Shown: positions 1 to 8,591, counted from the stretch's first letter. The stretch: DNA of 52,497 nt from Desulfovibrio sp. (GCF_014803725.1 NZ_JAAVBE010000005.1:1-52497), one strand, 5' to 3'. Numbers and translations: made by a program. Notes: generated from the letters alone by a model not told the origin.

Positions 1-2
1 GC

Positions 3-2072
3 GACGGCCAGCGGCCCGGCGGTTATCGTGACGGCCAGCGGCCCGGGCCTTCCGGCGCAGGGCGGCCCGGCGGCTACGGGGCCCCGCGCCCCGGCGCGCC
101 CGGCTTTGGCCAGCCGGCCCCGGGCCAGGCTGACAGCCGCGACGGCCAGAGCAAGAAAAAGCGCCTCAAGGGCCGCCGCACCGTGGACTTCCAGCAGGGC
201 GATTTCGGGCGCCACGGCGACGACGAGGAGGGGCTGCGCCTCAACCGTGGCCGCTCGCGCCGCAAGGGCGGCAAGGTGCAGGCCGCGCCGCAGGCCACCC
301 AGCCCATCAAGGCCGCCAAGCGCAAGATCCGCGTCACCGAGGCCATCCGGGTGGCCGACATGGCGCACCAGATGGGCCTCAAGGCCAACGAGATCATCAA
401 GGTGCTCTTCGGGCTCGGGGTCATGGCCACCATCAACCAGTCGCTGGACATCGACACCGCCACTCTGGTGGCGGCCGAGTTCGGCTATGAGGTGGAAAAG
501 GCCGGCTTCTCCGAGGAGGACTACCTCGTGCCCAAGGAGGCAGACGCGCCCGAAAGCCTCAAGCCGAGGCCGCCGGTGGTCACCATCATGGGCCATGTGG
601 ACCATGGCAAGACCTCGCTGCTCGACGCCATCCGCAAGTCCAACGTGACGAGCGGCGAGGCCGGCGGCATCACCCAGCATATCGGCGCCTACCATGTGAA
701 GACCAAGCGCGGCGAGATCGTCTTCCTCGACACGCCGGGCCACGAGGCCTTCACGGCCATGCGCGCCCGCGGCGCCCAGGTGACGGATCTTGTTATCCTC
801 GTTGTGGCGGCCGACGACGGCGTCATGGAGCAGACGCGCGAGGCCATCAACCACTCGCGCGCGGCCAATGTGCCCATCATGGTGGCCGTCAACAAGATGG
901 ACAAGCCCGGCGCCGACCCTGACCGCGTGCTGCGCGAGCTCGCCGAGCTCGGCCTCCAGCCCGAGGACTGGGGCGGGGATACAGTCGTCGCCCGCGTGTC
1001 CGCCAAGACGCGCGAGGGCCTTGACGACCTGCTCGAGCTCGTGGCCCTGCAATCGGAGATCATGGACCTCAAGGCCAACCCGGACAAGCCCGCGCGCGGC
1101 CACATCGTGGAGGCCCGGCTCGACAAGGGCCGCGGCCCGGTGGCGACCGTGCTCATCCAGGAGGGCACGCTGCGGCTTGGCGACAACTTCGTGTGCGGGC
1201 CGTTCTCCGGGCGCGTGCGCGCGCTCACGAGCGACCAGGGCAAGAAGGTCAAGGAGGCCGGCCCCTCCATCCCGGTGGAGGTGCAGGGCTTCGAGGGCGT
1301 GCCCGAGGCCGGCGAGGAGTTCTTCGTGGTGGCCGACGACAAGCTCGCCCGCCGCATCGCAGATTCGCGCGCCGTGCGCCAGCGCGAGCACGATTTGCGC
1401 TCCGAGGCCAAGGTCACGCTGGAGACCTTCCTCTCCAGAAGCGCGGAGAGCCAGGAGGCCCAGACCCTCAACCTCGTGCTCAAGGCCGACGTGCAGGGCA
1501 GCCTCGAGGCCATCACCGAGGCGCTCAACAAGCTGAGCACCGACAAGGTGAAGATCAACGTGGTGCACGGCGGCACGGGCGCCATCAGCGAGTCGGACAT
1601 CCTGCTCGCCTCGGCCTCGCAGGCCATCATCATCGGCTTCAACGTGCGCCCGGCAGCGCGCATCAAGGACGTGGCCGAGCGCGAGAACGTGGACATCCGC
1701 TTCTACGACATCATCTACAAGCTCGTGGACGACATCAAGAGTGCCATGGCCGGCATGCTGGCCCCGGTGCAGCGCGAGGTCTATCTCGGCCAGGCCGAGG
1801 TGCGCGAGACCTTCAGCGTGCCCAAGGTGGGCATCATCGCGGGCTCCTACGTGTCGGACGGCAAGATCGCCCGCAATGCCGGCGTGCGCCTCCTGCGCGA
1901 CGGCGTGGTCATCTACACCGGCAAGATCGCCTCGCTCAAGCGCTTCAAAGACGACGCCCGCGAGGTGGTCAAGGGCAACGAGTGCGGCGTGGGCCTCGAG
2001 AACTTCAACGATGTCAAGGTCGGCGACATCATCGAGGCCTTCGAGACCGTGGAGGAAGCCGCCACCTTGTAG
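3..2072 (+). CDS. infB: Translation initiation factor IF-2 (5' end outside window)
   Basis: GTPase that brings initiator tRNA to the 30S subunit and promotes subunit joining. The reading frame is open from base 3, so the start lies upstream; 689 residues are visible. The first ~70 are a Gly/Pro/Arg linker built on a repeated nine-residue DGQRPGGYR unit (a 27-nt DNA repeat from base 3). An IF2_N domain follows at about residues 108-160. The G domain has G1 GHVDHGKT (residues 197-204), G2 [10 protein letters not shown]3 DTPGH, G4 NKMD and G5 SAK, then the beta-barrel and C-terminal tRNA-binding domains ending near [12 protein letters not shown]. It is followed after 72 bp by a DUF503 gene, a usual infB neighbour. 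Family identity is certain; only the N-terminus is missing. Confidence 0.98.
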   Translation, partial: DGQRPGGYRDGQRPGPSGAGRPGGYGAPRPGAPGFGQPAPGQADSRDGQSKKKRLKGRRTVDFQQGDFGRHGDDEEGLRLNRGRSRRKGGKVQAAPQATQPIKAAKRKIRVTEAIRVADMAHQMGLKANEIIKVLFGLGVMATINQSLDIDTATLVAAEFGYEVEKAGFSEEDYLVPKEADAPESLKPRPPVVTIMGHVDHGKTSLLDAIRKSNVTSGEAGGITQHIGAYHVKTKRGEIVFLDTPGHEAFTAMRARGAQVTDLVILVVAADDGVMEQTREAINHSRAANVPIMVAVNKMDKPGADPDRVLRELAELGLQPEDWGGDTVVARVSAKTREGLDDLLELVALQSEIMDLKANPDKPARGHIVEARLDKGRGPVATVLIQEGTLRLGDNFVCGPFSGRVRALTSDQGKKVKEAGPSIPVEVQGFEGVPEAGEEFFVVADDKLARRIADSRAVRQREHDLRSEAKVTLETFLSRSAESQEAQTLNLVLKADVQGSLEAITEALNKLSTDKVKINVVHGGTGAISESDILLASASQAIIIGFNVRPAARIKDVAERENVDIRFYDIIYKLVDDIKSAMAGMLAPVQREVYLGQAEVRETFSVPKVGIIAGSYVSDGKIARNAGVRLLRDGVVIYTGKIASLKRFKDDAREVVKGNECGVGLENFNDVKVGDIIEAFETVEEAATL

Positions 2073-2144
2073 CACGTCGATGCAGTATCAGGGGCGGTTT
2101 GCGCGGCGAGCGCGGGCCGCCCCTTTCTGTGCACGGAAAAGACC

Positions 2145-2441
2145 ATGCCCATGTTCGTGGCGGTGCTGACCGTCGAATTCAGCCTGGACGGCAACGACAA
2201 CCTCAAGGCCAAGCGCCGCGTGGCCAACAGCCTGAAGCAGAAGGCGCGCAACACGTTCAACGTGGCCGTGGCCGAGGCCGGGACGGAAGACAGCCTCACC
2301 CGGCTCCGGCTCGCGGTGGTGTCCATCTCCAACAGCGAGCGCCACCTGCGCTCGCGCATGGACAAGTGCTGCCTGATGCTCGAAGCCGTCTCTCCCGAAG
2401 AAATGATCGACAGCGAGGTGGAGATCTATGCCGCTGATTGA
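2145..2441 (+). CDS. DUF503 family protein (YlxP-like)
   Basis: A 98-residue protein matching DUF503/YlxP in its N-terminal FVAVLTVEFSL strand, the following NLKAKRRVANSLKQKAR helix and the DKCCLMLEAVSPEEMIDSEV end. YlxP-type proteins are commonly encoded between infB and rbfA and have been linked to ribosome maturation; the molecular role is not firm. Here the next gene starts inside this one: its ATG at 2428 overlaps the last 14 bases, so translation is probably coupled. rbfA, usually found at this point, is absent. Confidence 0.9.
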   Translation: MPMFVAVLTVEFSLDGNDNLKAKRRVANSLKQKARNTFNVAVAEAGTEDSLTRLRLAVVSISNSERHLRSRMDKCCLMLEAVSPEEMIDSEVEIYAAD

Positions 2442-3447
2442 CGCCGTGCCCGAAAAATGGCGCGGCGACGCCCTGCGCGTGGCCGACGCCGTGCGCGGCC
2501 TTGACCGCGTGCTCATTGCGGCCCACGTCAACCTTGACGGCGACGCCCTGGGCTCCATGGCGGCGGCCGGCTGGATCTTTCACGCCCTCGGGCGCGAGTT
2601 CACGCTCTACAGCCCCACGGGCCTCCCGGCCACGCTGGACTTTTTGCCCCTGCCGGCGAAACTCCACACCAGCCTCTCGCACCTCCCCTTCGCGCCCGAA
2701 AGCGCGCTTTTGCTCGACTGCGACACGCCCGGCCGCCTCGGCCGCGAGCTCGCGGCCTGCGTGGCCGACTTTCCGAGCGTCAATATCGACCACCACCTCG
2801 GCGGCCCGGGCATGGGCACGGTGGCCAACTGGGTGACGCCCGACGCGGCCGCCACGGCGCAACTCATGGCCTGCGTGGCGCTGGCCCTCGGCGAGCCGCT
2901 GACGGGCGGGCTCGCCGATTCCGTGGCGCTGGGGCTCATCACCGATACCGGCGGCTTCTGCCACGGCAATACCAGCGCCGATGTCTTTGAGCTTTGCGCG
3001 CTGCTCACCCGCGGGGGCTGCCGCATCGCCGACCTGCGCGAGCAGCTGGACAGCGGCTGGAGCATGGGCCGCGTCCACCTCTGGAGCCGCCTGCTCGGCC
3101 GCGTGCGCCTCGCCTGCGACGAGCGCGTGGCCGTGTGCCCGGTCTTTAGGGAGGACATGCGCGAGTGCCACGCCACCAAGGAGGAAATGGAAGGCCTGGT
3201 GGACTGGTTCAGGCGCATCAAGGGCGTGCGCGTGGCCGCGCTGTTGCGGGAGGAGAGGGAGGAAAGCTGCAAGTTCAGCCTGCGCTCGCGCGGCTGGGTG
3301 GACGTGCGCGCCATGGCCCAGGCCCTCGGCGGGGGCGGCCACCGCAATGCCGCCGGCGGCACCATCGACCTGCCCATGGCAGCGGCCGAGGGCGTACTGC
3401 TCGAGACCGTGGGGGCGGCCCTGGCCGCGCAGGAGGCCGCACGGTGA
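2428..3447 (+). CDS. nrnA: DHH/DHHA1 phosphoesterase, NrnA-type oligoribonuclease/pAp phosphatase
   Basis: Family members degrade short oligoribonucleotides and 3'-phosphoadenosine 5'-phosphate with Mn2+. The 339-residue length is typical. Metal-binding motifs are visible: AAHVNLDGDALGS (~30-43, the H-x-D-x-D box), LLLDCDTPGR (~91-100), NIDHH (the DHH signature), and GLITDTGGFCHGNT (~171-184). The DHHA1 domain ends in ALGGGGHRNAAGG, the substrate-binding GGGH motif. The gene overlaps DUF503 by 14 bases, and its stop overlaps the GTG start of htrA by 4 bases (GTGA). pAp is a product of sulfate activation in some organisms, but this link is inference here; the infB-operon position is common for this family. 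Confidence 0.92.
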   Translation: MPLIDAVPEKWRGDALRVADAVRGLDRVLIAAHVNLDGDALGSMAAAGWIFHALGREFTLYSPTGLPATLDFLPLPAKLHTSLSHLPFAPESALLLDCDTPGRLGRELAACVADFPSVNIDHHLGGPGMGTVANWVTPDAAATAQLMACVALALGEPLTGGLADSVALGLITDTGGFCHGNTSADVFELCALLTRGGCRIADLREQLDSGWSMGRVHLWSRLLGRVRLACDERVAVCPVFREDMRECHATKEEMEGLVDWFRRIKGVRVAALLREEREESCKFSLRSRGWVDVRAMAQALGGGGHRNAAGGTIDLPMAAAEGVLLETVGAALAAQEAAR

Positions 3448-4817
3448 AAGGGCGCCCGGCCAGATTTTTCCGGCGCCGGTGCCTCCGTGTGCCGGTGTTG
3501 CCGCTGCTCCTGCTCGCTTTTTTTGCCGCAGGGAGCGCCCTTGCCGCCCCGGCCATTCCCGCCCCAGCCATTCCCGCCAGTTCGGCGCGCCTCACCCCGG
3601 TGGTGCGCGTGGTGCAGGCCGCGGCGCCGGCCGTGGTCAATATCACGAGCGCCCTGCCTGCCGAGCGCGGCGCCCTGTCGCCGCTGGAGCGCTTTTTCGG
3701 GCCTCTGCCTGACCGTTTGGGCAGCCAGGGCCGCAAAAGGGCGAGCCTTGGCAGCGGCGTCATCGTGGATGGGGGGCGCGGCCTCGTGCTGACCAACGCC
3801 CATGTGGTCGCGGGCGGCGGCGAGATCATGGTCCATTTGCAGGACGGCCGCGACTTCCCGGCGCGGGTGCTCGGGGCGGAACCCGATTTTGACCTCGCCG
3901 TGCTGGAAATCCGCGGCGCCTCGGGCCTGCCCTCGGCCCGGCTGGCCGATACGGGCGACCTCCTGCCCGGGGAAACGGTCATCGCCATCGGCAACCCCTT
4001 CGGCTTCAATCATACCGTGACGACCGGCGTCATCTCGGCCCTCGGGCGCTCCATCCGCAACGAGGGCGGCATGCTCACCGACCTCATCCAGACGGACGCG
4101 GCCATCAACCCCGGCAACAGCGGCGGCCCGCTGCTTGACCTCGACGGGCGCATCATCGGCATCAACACCGTTGTGGACGCGCGCGGCGAGGGCATCGGCT
4201 TCGCCATTCCCGCGGGCAAGGCGCGCCGCGTGCTCGACGACATCATGGCCGGCAGCCACAGCGCGCCGCTCTGGCTCGGCGTGCTCGGGCAGGATGTGGA
4301 CGGCCGCACGGCCCGGGCGCTGGGCATCGAGCCCGCGGGCGTGCTCGTGCGCGAGGCGGTGTCCGGCACGCCGGCGGCCGGGGCCGGTATCACGGCCGGT
4401 GACATCCTTCTTTCCCTCAACGGCACGGGCTTACGCGACGGCCGCGACCTTGTGAACGCCCTGCGCAACCAGATGCCCGGCGAGAGCGTGCGCGTGGCCC
4501 TGCGCCGCAAGAACGGCACGCGCACCGTGACCCTCACGCCCGTGCCGCTGGATGACGCCGCGGCAGGGCGCCTCATGGAGCGCCGCTGGGGCTTTTCCGT
4601 AAAAGACGGCAAGGGCGCGCCTGTTGTGGCCTCCGTGCGCGACGCGGGCCCGGCGGACTTTCTGCGGCCCGGCGACGGCATCGCCGGCATCGACGGGCGC
4701 CGCATGGCAAGCCGCAAGGAACTGGTGGACGTGTTCCGGCGCGAGCGCCTGGCGCCCGAGGTCATCCTCCAGATCGTGCGGCAGGGGCGCCTCTACCAGG
4801 CGCGGCTTGTGCCCTGA
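3444..4817 (+). CDS. HtrA/DegP-family periplasmic serine protease
   Basis: A 457-residue protein starting at GTG 3444, chosen because it overlaps the preceding stop (GTGA) and gives a clean signal peptide: basic start VKGRPARFFRRR, hydrophobic VPVLPLLLLAFFAAG, cleavage after ALA. The trypsin-like domain carries the triad H120 (LTNAHVVAGG), D150 (DFDLAVLEI) and S226 (NPGNSGGPL). Two PDZ domains follow: the first around residues 270-355 (LWLGVLGQDVDG... AGITAGDILLSLNG), the second, shorter and divergent, around 375-455 (PADFLRPGDGIAGIDGRRM). Family function is degradation or chaperoning of misfolded envelope proteins. Translational coupling to nrnA places it in the infB operon, which is unusual for this protease. 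Confidence 0.93.
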   Translation: MKGRPARFFRRRCLRVPVLPLLLLAFFAAGSALAAPAIPAPAIPASSARLTPVVRVVQAAAPAVVNITSALPAERGALSPLERFFGPLPDRLGSQGRKRASLGSGVIVDGGRGLVLTNAHVVAGGGEIMVHLQDGRDFPARVLGAEPDFDLAVLEIRGASGLPSARLADTGDLLPGETVIAIGNPFGFNHTVTTGVISALGRSIRNEGGMLTDLIQTDAAINPGNSGGPLLDLDGRIIGINTVVDARGEGIGFAIPAGKARRVLDDIMAGSHSAPLWLGVLGQDVDGRTARALGIEPAGVLVREAVSGTPAAGAGITAGDILLSLNGTGLRDGRDLVNALRNQMPGESVRVALRRKNGTRTVTLTPVPLDDAAAGRLMERRWGFSVKDGKGAPVVASVRDAGPADFLRPGDGIAGIDGRRMASRKELVDVFRRERLAPEVILQIVRQGRLYQARLVP

Positions 4818-4853
4818 AGCCGCCTCCGCGCCGGGGAAAACGCGGGGAGCTAC

Positions 4854-4882
4854 TTGACAGCCTCCCCCCGTGACGCTATCCC
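4854..4882 (+). promoter_or_regulatory. Predicted sigma-70 promoter for the ferredoxin gene
   Basis: A perfect -35 TTGACA (4854-4859) is followed after 17 bp by TATCCC (4877-4882), which keeps the first three bases of the -10 consensus. It lies between the htrA stop and the ferredoxin start, consistent with a separate transcription unit. Confidence 0.55.
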
Positions 4883-4943
4883 TTACGCGAGCGGGCAGGG
4901 CCTGCCCGTAAAAAAGCGGAACACCAAATTTCTGGAGGAAACA

Positions 4944-5132
4944 ATGGGCTACAATGTGACCGTCGATACCGACAAGTGCGTGGGCTGTGGCGAGTGTGTG
5001 GACGTTTGCCCCGTGGAAGTCTACCAGATGAAGGACGGCAAGTCCGACCCCGTCAACGCCGACGAGTGCCTCGGCTGTGAATCCTGTGTCGAGGTCTGCG
5101 AGAGCAACGCCATCACCGTGGAAGAAATGTAA
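4944..5132 (+). CDS. Two-cluster [4Fe-4S] ferredoxin
   Basis: A 62-residue soluble electron carrier. The start at ATG 4944 is set by the strong TGGAGGAA ribosome site just upstream and by the usual MGYNVTVDTDKC beginning; longer in-frame starts upstream would run through the promoter. Two complete cluster motifs are present: C12-x2-C15-x2-C18-x3-C22-P and C42-x2-C45-x2-C48-x3-C52. The second group lacks the usual proline after its last cysteine (E instead). The protein resembles Desulfovibrio africanus ferredoxin III as I recall it, but that protein has Asp in place of the second cysteine of the first motif, which allows an interconvertible [3Fe-4S] cluster; here the position is Cys15. The gene has its own promoter and a terminator-like hairpin. 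Confidence 0.95.
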   Translation: MGYNVTVDTDKCVGCGECVDVCPVEVYQMKDGKSDPVNADECLGCESCVEVCESNAITVEEM

Positions 5133-5184
5133 GCTTTCCCGCCGGGCGCCGCGTTTTCGCGCCGCAGGCGGAGGCCGTTCAGGA

Positions 5185-5235
5185 GTGCCGCCGGGTGCGT
5201 GCATGATACGCATGCCCGGCGGCACTTCCCTATTT
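5185..5235 (+). terminator. Terminator-like hairpin after the ferredoxin gene
   Basis: Arms GTGCCGCCGGG and CCCGGCGGCAC (5185-5195 and 5215-5225) match perfectly, with an inner TGCGT/ACGCA extension, and are followed by TTCCCTATTT. It lies about 55 bp after the ferredoxin stop. Confidence 0.6.
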
Positions 5236-5282
5236 GGCGCCCGCAGCCGTGCCGCCGGCGCGGGGCGCCCCAGGAAACATCC

Positions 5283-5948
5283 ATGATCCCAGACCTGAGC
5301 CCCATCTTTGCCAGCTACGCCACCCTGAGGGACGAGGCGGACGCCATCTTCGCCCATGTGACGGCCAAATATCCCGAATGCGTCACCTGCCACGAGGGTT
5401 GCAGCGACTGCTGCCACGCGCTCTTTGACCTTTCCCTGGTGGAGGCCATGGCCGTCAACGCGGCCTTCAACGCGGCCTTCGGGCATGGCCGCGAGCGCTC
5501 GGACATCCTCACCCGCGCCTCGGAGATCGACCGCGCGCTCACGCGCCACAAGCGCGAGATGTTCCGCGCCGAAAAGGACGGCGAAAGCCCCAGGGCTATC
5601 ATGGCCCGCGCGGCCAGCTTGCGCGTGCGCTGCCCGCTGCTCGGGGCCGACGACCGCTGCCTGCTCTATGACGGCCGCCCCATCACCTGCCGCCTCTACG
5701 GCATCCCCACGGAGATCGGCGGCGAGGCCCATGTGTGCGGCCTCTCGCGTTTCGACAAGGGCAAGTCCTACCCCACGGTGCGGCTGGAACGCTTCCAGAG
5801 CCGGCTCGACACCCTGAGCCGCGAGATCGCCGAGACCGTCGAGTCGCGCTTCGAGCTCGGCGAGGTCTATGTGCCGCTCTCCATGGCGCTTCTGACGCGC
5901 TATGACGAAAACTATCTCGGCATCGGCCCGGCCAGGGCGGAAGACTGA
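5283..5948 (+). CDS. YkgJ-family cysteine-cluster protein
   Basis: A 221-residue protein starting at ATG 5283 behind CCAGGAAA. It shows the zinc- or iron-chelating cysteine pattern of the YkgJ (UPF0153) family: CVTCHEGCSDCC near residues 32-43, then CPLL, DDRCLLYDGRPITCRLYG (~123-140) and a later VCGL. Family function is unproven; the cysteines suggest an Fe-S cluster or metal site. The next gene starts one base after its stop, so the two and the following TPR gene form a tight operon. Confidence 0.85.
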   Translation: MIPDLSPIFASYATLRDEADAIFAHVTAKYPECVTCHEGCSDCCHALFDLSLVEAMAVNAAFNAAFGHGRERSDILTRASEIDRALTRHKREMFRAEKDGESPRAIMARAASLRVRCPLLGADDRCLLYDGRPITCRLYGIPTEIGGEAHVCGLSRFDKGKSYPTVRLERFQSRLDTLSREIAETVESRFELGEVYVPLSMALLTRYDENYLGIGPARAED

Positions 5949-5949
5949 C

Positions 5950-6384
5950 ATGGGCGACGCCCCTTCCCGCCCCCCGGCTGCTCCCGGCGCTCCCCAGCCC
6001 GGCGCCGCGGCCGCGCGCCTCTTCGCCGAGGAAGTCCCGCGCAATCTCACCGCCGAGCAGGCGCGCCTCAAGCGCGAGATCTATGAAAAGATGAACCCGC
6101 GCCGGCGCAAGTTCGTGGACCGCCTGGGCTATGACCTCTGGGACCCCTTCCAGGCGCCCAAGGACCCGCTCGACATCCGCACCGAGCGCAGCCAGCGCAC
6201 GGCGCAGGACCTGCTTGACGAATTTTCCCGCGCGCACGGCGCGGCCTCGCGCGACCGGGCCTACCGCGCGGGCGCCGTGGAATGCGCCATCGGCGTCATC
6301 AACAAGGACGAGAAGTTCCAGGGCATCTTCGATTTCTGCCTCTGGTACCATGATCTGCTGAAAAAAGAAGGACATTTGCCATGA
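5950..6384 (+). CDS. Conserved hypothetical protein, 144 aa
   Basis: I do not recognise a family. Start ATG 5950 lies one base after the preceding stop. The first ~25 residues are rich in Pro/Ala/Gly; the rest is charged and looks folded (KREIYEKMNPRRRKFVDRLGYD, a WDPF motif, then a helical C-terminal part with a Cys and FDFCLWYHDLLKK). No signal peptide or membrane segment. Its stop overlaps the ATG of the TPR gene (ATGA at 6381-6384). Translational coupling with YkgJ and TPR genes suggests a shared task, which cannot be named from sequence. Confidence 0.75.
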   Translation: MGDAPSRPPAAPGAPQPGAAAARLFAEEVPRNLTAEQARLKREIYEKMNPRRRKFVDRLGYDLWDPFQAPKDPLDIRTERSQRTAQDLLDEFSRAHGAASRDRAYRAGAVECAIGVINKDEKFQGIFDFCLWYHDLLKKEGHLP

Positions 6385-7007
6385 AAGCCCATTATGACGA
6401 CATCGACGAATATATCGCCGACCTGAAGGACGAGATCAAGGCCAACGAAAAGTGCGCCAACCATTATTACAACCTGGGCCTGGCCTTTTTGAGCAAGCGC
6501 GACTTCGTGGCAGCCGAGGAGGCCTTTCTGGCGGCCCTGCGCAATTCGCCGCACCTGGCCGAGGCCTATGTGCAGCTCGGCGGCATCTGCCTTGAGCGCG
6601 GCGACCTCGAGGGCTGCCTGCGCTACAACGAGGAGGCCGCGGGCTCGCGGGCCAAGTTCGCCATCCCGCAGAGCAATATCGCCTTTGTGCACCTCCAGCG
6701 CGGCGAGCCGGACAAGGCCATCCAGGCCCTGAACAAGGCCCTGAAATGGGACCCGGACTTCATCCAGGCCAAGAACGCCCTTATCACGGCCTATTTCATG
6801 AAGCGCGAGCTGGACACGGCCGAGCGCCTCTGCCGCGAGCTCATCGCACAGGAGCCGGCCTTCGCCCCGGCGTGGAACAACCTCGCCCTGGTGCTCTTTG
6901 AGGAAGGGCGCCTCGACGAGGCGCAGGAAGCCGTGGAAAAGGCGCAGCAACTGGGCTTCGAGGTGCCGGCGGGCTTTCTCGAAGAGCTGGCGGCCGCGCG
7001 CGGCTGA
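6381..7007 (+). CDS. Tetratricopeptide repeat protein
   Basis: A 208-residue, probably cytoplasmic protein of tandem TPR units. Repeats are recognisable at about residues 27-60 (NHYYNLGLAFLSKRDFVAAEEAFLAAL), 61-94 (AEAYVQLGGICLERGDLEGCLRY), 95-128 (NIAFVHLQRGEPDKAIQALNKAL), 129-162 (KNALITAYFMKRELDTAERL) and 163-196 (AWNNLALVLFEEGRLDEAQEAVEKA). TPR folds act as protein-binding scaffolds; the partner is unknown. It is coupled to the upstream gene by an ATGA overlap and followed by a terminator. Confidence 0.9.
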   Translation: MKAHYDDIDEYIADLKDEIKANEKCANHYYNLGLAFLSKRDFVAAEEAFLAALRNSPHLAEAYVQLGGICLERGDLEGCLRYNEEAAGSRAKFAIPQSNIAFVHLQRGEPDKAIQALNKALKWDPDFIQAKNALITAYFMKRELDTAERLCRELIAQEPAFAPAWNNLALVLFEEGRLDEAQEAVEKAQQLGFEVPAGFLEELAAARG

Positions 7008-7030
7008 GCGGTTTTGCACTGAAGCACGAG

Positions 7031-7067
7031 GCCGGGCGGGCGCTGGGGCGCCGTGCCCGGCTTTTTT
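7031..7067 (+). terminator. Rho-independent terminator after the TPR gene
   Basis: GCCGGGC (7031-7037) pairs with GCCCGGC (7055-7061), followed by a run of six T. It closes the YkgJ-unknown-TPR operon. Confidence 0.8.
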
Positions 7068-7109
7068 GTGCCGTAGGCCTGGGGGCCGGTAACGGCGCAC
7101 CGGCGCGTC

Positions 7110-7126
7110 AGGCATGCTTCTTGCTT
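7110..7126 (+). promoter_or_regulatory. Predicted sigma-54 (-24/-12) promoter
   Basis: AGGCATGCTTCTTGCTT matches the sigma-54 consensus TGGCAYG-N4-TTGCW at all but the first base. The GG (7111-7112) and GC (7123-7124) dinucleotides are separated by exactly 10 bp. The predicted start of transcription is near 7136, about 60 bp before ATG 7196. Confidence 0.75.
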
Positions 7127-7195
7127 CTCTGTCTGCGGACAGCTACCGGGCGGACAATCCTGCCGCCTGTGTTTTACGATGCAAGGAGCACGACC

Positions 7196-7501
7196 ATGGA
7201 ATTGCAGTTCCGCAGCCGTAACCACGATCTCGGCGCCTTTTTCCCCACCTTTCAGGAGCGCGTGAACACCATGCTCCCGGCCGAGAACCACGCAGCGGCT
7301 GCCGCCAGCTCCGCCGCGCCAGCCCTCGACACCGTGGAGAAAATGGCCGTCACGCCGCACTATCCCAACACCGAGGAAGTGCAGATGACCCTCGCCCGTG
7401 TGGAAGAGGAAGCCGCCCTCCAGAGCCAGGAGCTCGTCGAGGCCCACTCCGGCCTCAACGAGCAGCGCGTCGCCCGCCTGCTCGGCCTTTTGGACGACTA
7501 G
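7196..7501 (+). CDS. Hypothetical small protein, 101 aa, sigma-54 driven
   Basis: No family recognised. Start ATG 7196 is chosen for the AAGGAG ribosome site eight bases upstream. The N-terminal third begins MELQFRSRNHDLGAFFPTF, the middle is Ala-rich and flexible, and the C-terminal half is an acidic helical segment ending QRVARLLGLLDD. No signal peptide, membrane segment or cysteine. It stands alone between a terminator and the tRNA array. The strong sigma-54 promoter implies activation by an enhancer-binding protein under a specific condition (in related bacteria: flagella, nitrogen, carbon or stress responses). Confidence 0.7.
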   Translation: MELQFRSRNHDLGAFFPTFQERVNTMLPAENHAAAAASSAAPALDTVEKMAVTPHYPNTEEVQMTLARVEEEAALQSQELVEAHSGLNEQRVARLLGLLDD

Positions 7502-7717
7502 GCAAGACGGCCTTTTGACGCTTTTTGGGCGTTCTGGCCGGGGAGCGCGCGCCGAGAGGCCACCTGTGGGCCACGTCCTGCGCGCACGGCATTTTCGTCG
7601 TGCTTTGGCTGCCCGCCCATGCGCATACACCCGGGCACAGCTCTGCCGCAGTTGCCAGCCCTGTCCCGCGTTTTTCAGGCCATTTTTGCCGCCCGGGCGC
7701 GAAATGCGCCGCGGCGC

Positions 7718-7746
7718 TTGACAGTGAAACGGGGAAAGCGTAGGTT
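7718..7746 (+). promoter_or_regulatory. Predicted sigma-70 promoter of the tRNA array
   Basis: TTGACA (7718-7723), a 17-bp spacer and TAGGTT (7741-7746), ending 12 bp before the first tRNA. The 215 bp between the preceding gene and this promoter show no gene or hairpin I can support. Confidence 0.65.
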
Positions 7747-7758
7747 TGCCTCCTTCCT

Positions 7759-7833
<75 letters not shown>

Positions 7834-7840
7834 CTGAATT

Positions 7841-7914
<74 letters not shown>

Positions 7915-7997
7915 GTTTTCTTTTCGGCGGTCATATGGCCTCATATGGCTGCGGAGGGGCTTGAACCCTTCCATCCGCCCATCGGGGCGGCGCCCGT

Positions 7998-8072
<75 letters not shown>

Positions 8073-8083
8073 CCAGCTTTTCT

Positions 8084-8158
8084 GCGGGAATAACTCAGCG
8101 GTAGAGTGTCAGCTTCCCAAGCTGAAGGTCGCGGGTTCAAATCCCGTTTCCCGCTCCA
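8084..8158 (+). tRNA. tRNA-Gly(CCC), island insertion site
   Basis: Acceptor arms GCGGGAA/TTCCCGC, anticodon stem TCAGC/GCTGA with loop TTCCCAA (anticodon CCC at 8116-8118), encoded CCA. Its 3' end is repeated with one base missing at 32786-32806. The last gene of the array, it keeps a complete sequence, as expected when an island integrates in a tRNA 3' end and regenerates it. Confidence 0.97.
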
Positions 8159-8160
8159 GA
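8139..8160 (+). repeat. attL: 3' end of tRNA-Gly(CCC)
   Basis: A 22-nt stretch from AAATCCCGTTTC through CCGCTCCAGA that recurs at 32786-32806 with a single C deleted. It covers the T-arm, acceptor end, CCA and two bases beyond. Confidence 0.85.
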
Positions 8161-8169
8161 TTGAATGCC

Positions 8170-8243
8170 AGCCGGGTTCAATACAGTCCAAAAGCCATTG
8201 AAAAAGAAGATGAAATGGCTTGGACGACAGTATGAACCCGGCT
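8170..8243. other. Long structured inverted repeat inside attL
   Basis: AGCCGGGTTCA (8170-8180) pairs perfectly with TGAACCCGGCT (8233-8243). Inner segments ATAC/GTAT, TCCAA/TTGGA and GCCATT/AATGGC continue the stem to a purine-rich loop (GAAAAAGAAGATGA). The 74-nt hairpin has no U tract after it, so it is not a simple terminator. It could be a recombination-related site or a structured RNA. Confidence 0.6.
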
Positions 8244-8272
8244 ATTATTGTCCATAGACATCCCTCTTTTTC

Positions 8273-8290
8273 GGGGTACTTCCGGGGGTA
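8273..8290 (+). repeat. GGGGTA direct repeats, left end of island
   Basis: GGGGTA (8273-8278) and GGGGGTA (8284-8290) stand just ahead of the integrase remnant. Similar repeats precede P4-type integrase genes and may be arm-type binding sites. A matching pair lies at the other island end (32711-32728). Confidence 0.45.
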
Positions 8291-8318
8291 GATTTTACCT
8301 GCCCGGAGATAATAGCCC

Positions 8319-8591
8319 ACGCCCCTTACCGATACCGCCATCCGTGGCATAAAGCCTGCGGACAAGGCCCGGAAGTTTTTCGACGGTAATGGCCTTTTTC
8401 TTTATGTCGCGCCCAGCGGTACCAGGAGCTGGCGCGTGAAATTCCGCTTTCAGGGCCGCGAGAAACTGCTTACCCTTGGCACATACCCCCAACTATCTCT
8501 TAAGGAAGCGCGGGAGACATGCAATGACGCCAAAAAATTGCTGCGAAGGGGTATCGACCTGACCCTCCCCCATTCACGATACCACGGATAA
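8319..8591 (+). pseudogene. P4-type integrase (DUF4102 N-terminal domain), truncated
   Basis: The frame encodes TPLTDTAIRGIKPADKARKF, then FFDGNGLFLYVAPSGTRSWR and later LTLGTYPQLSLKEAR, the arm-binding N-terminal domain of P4-type tyrosine recombinases. The usual starting Met is an ACG codon (8319). The gene is cut after RRGID near 8560 by the left end of an IS element, where translation runs on to a stop at 8589-8591. The whole catalytic domain is missing. Position and direction next to tRNA-Gly(CCC) mark it as the island's original integrase. Confidence 0.85.
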
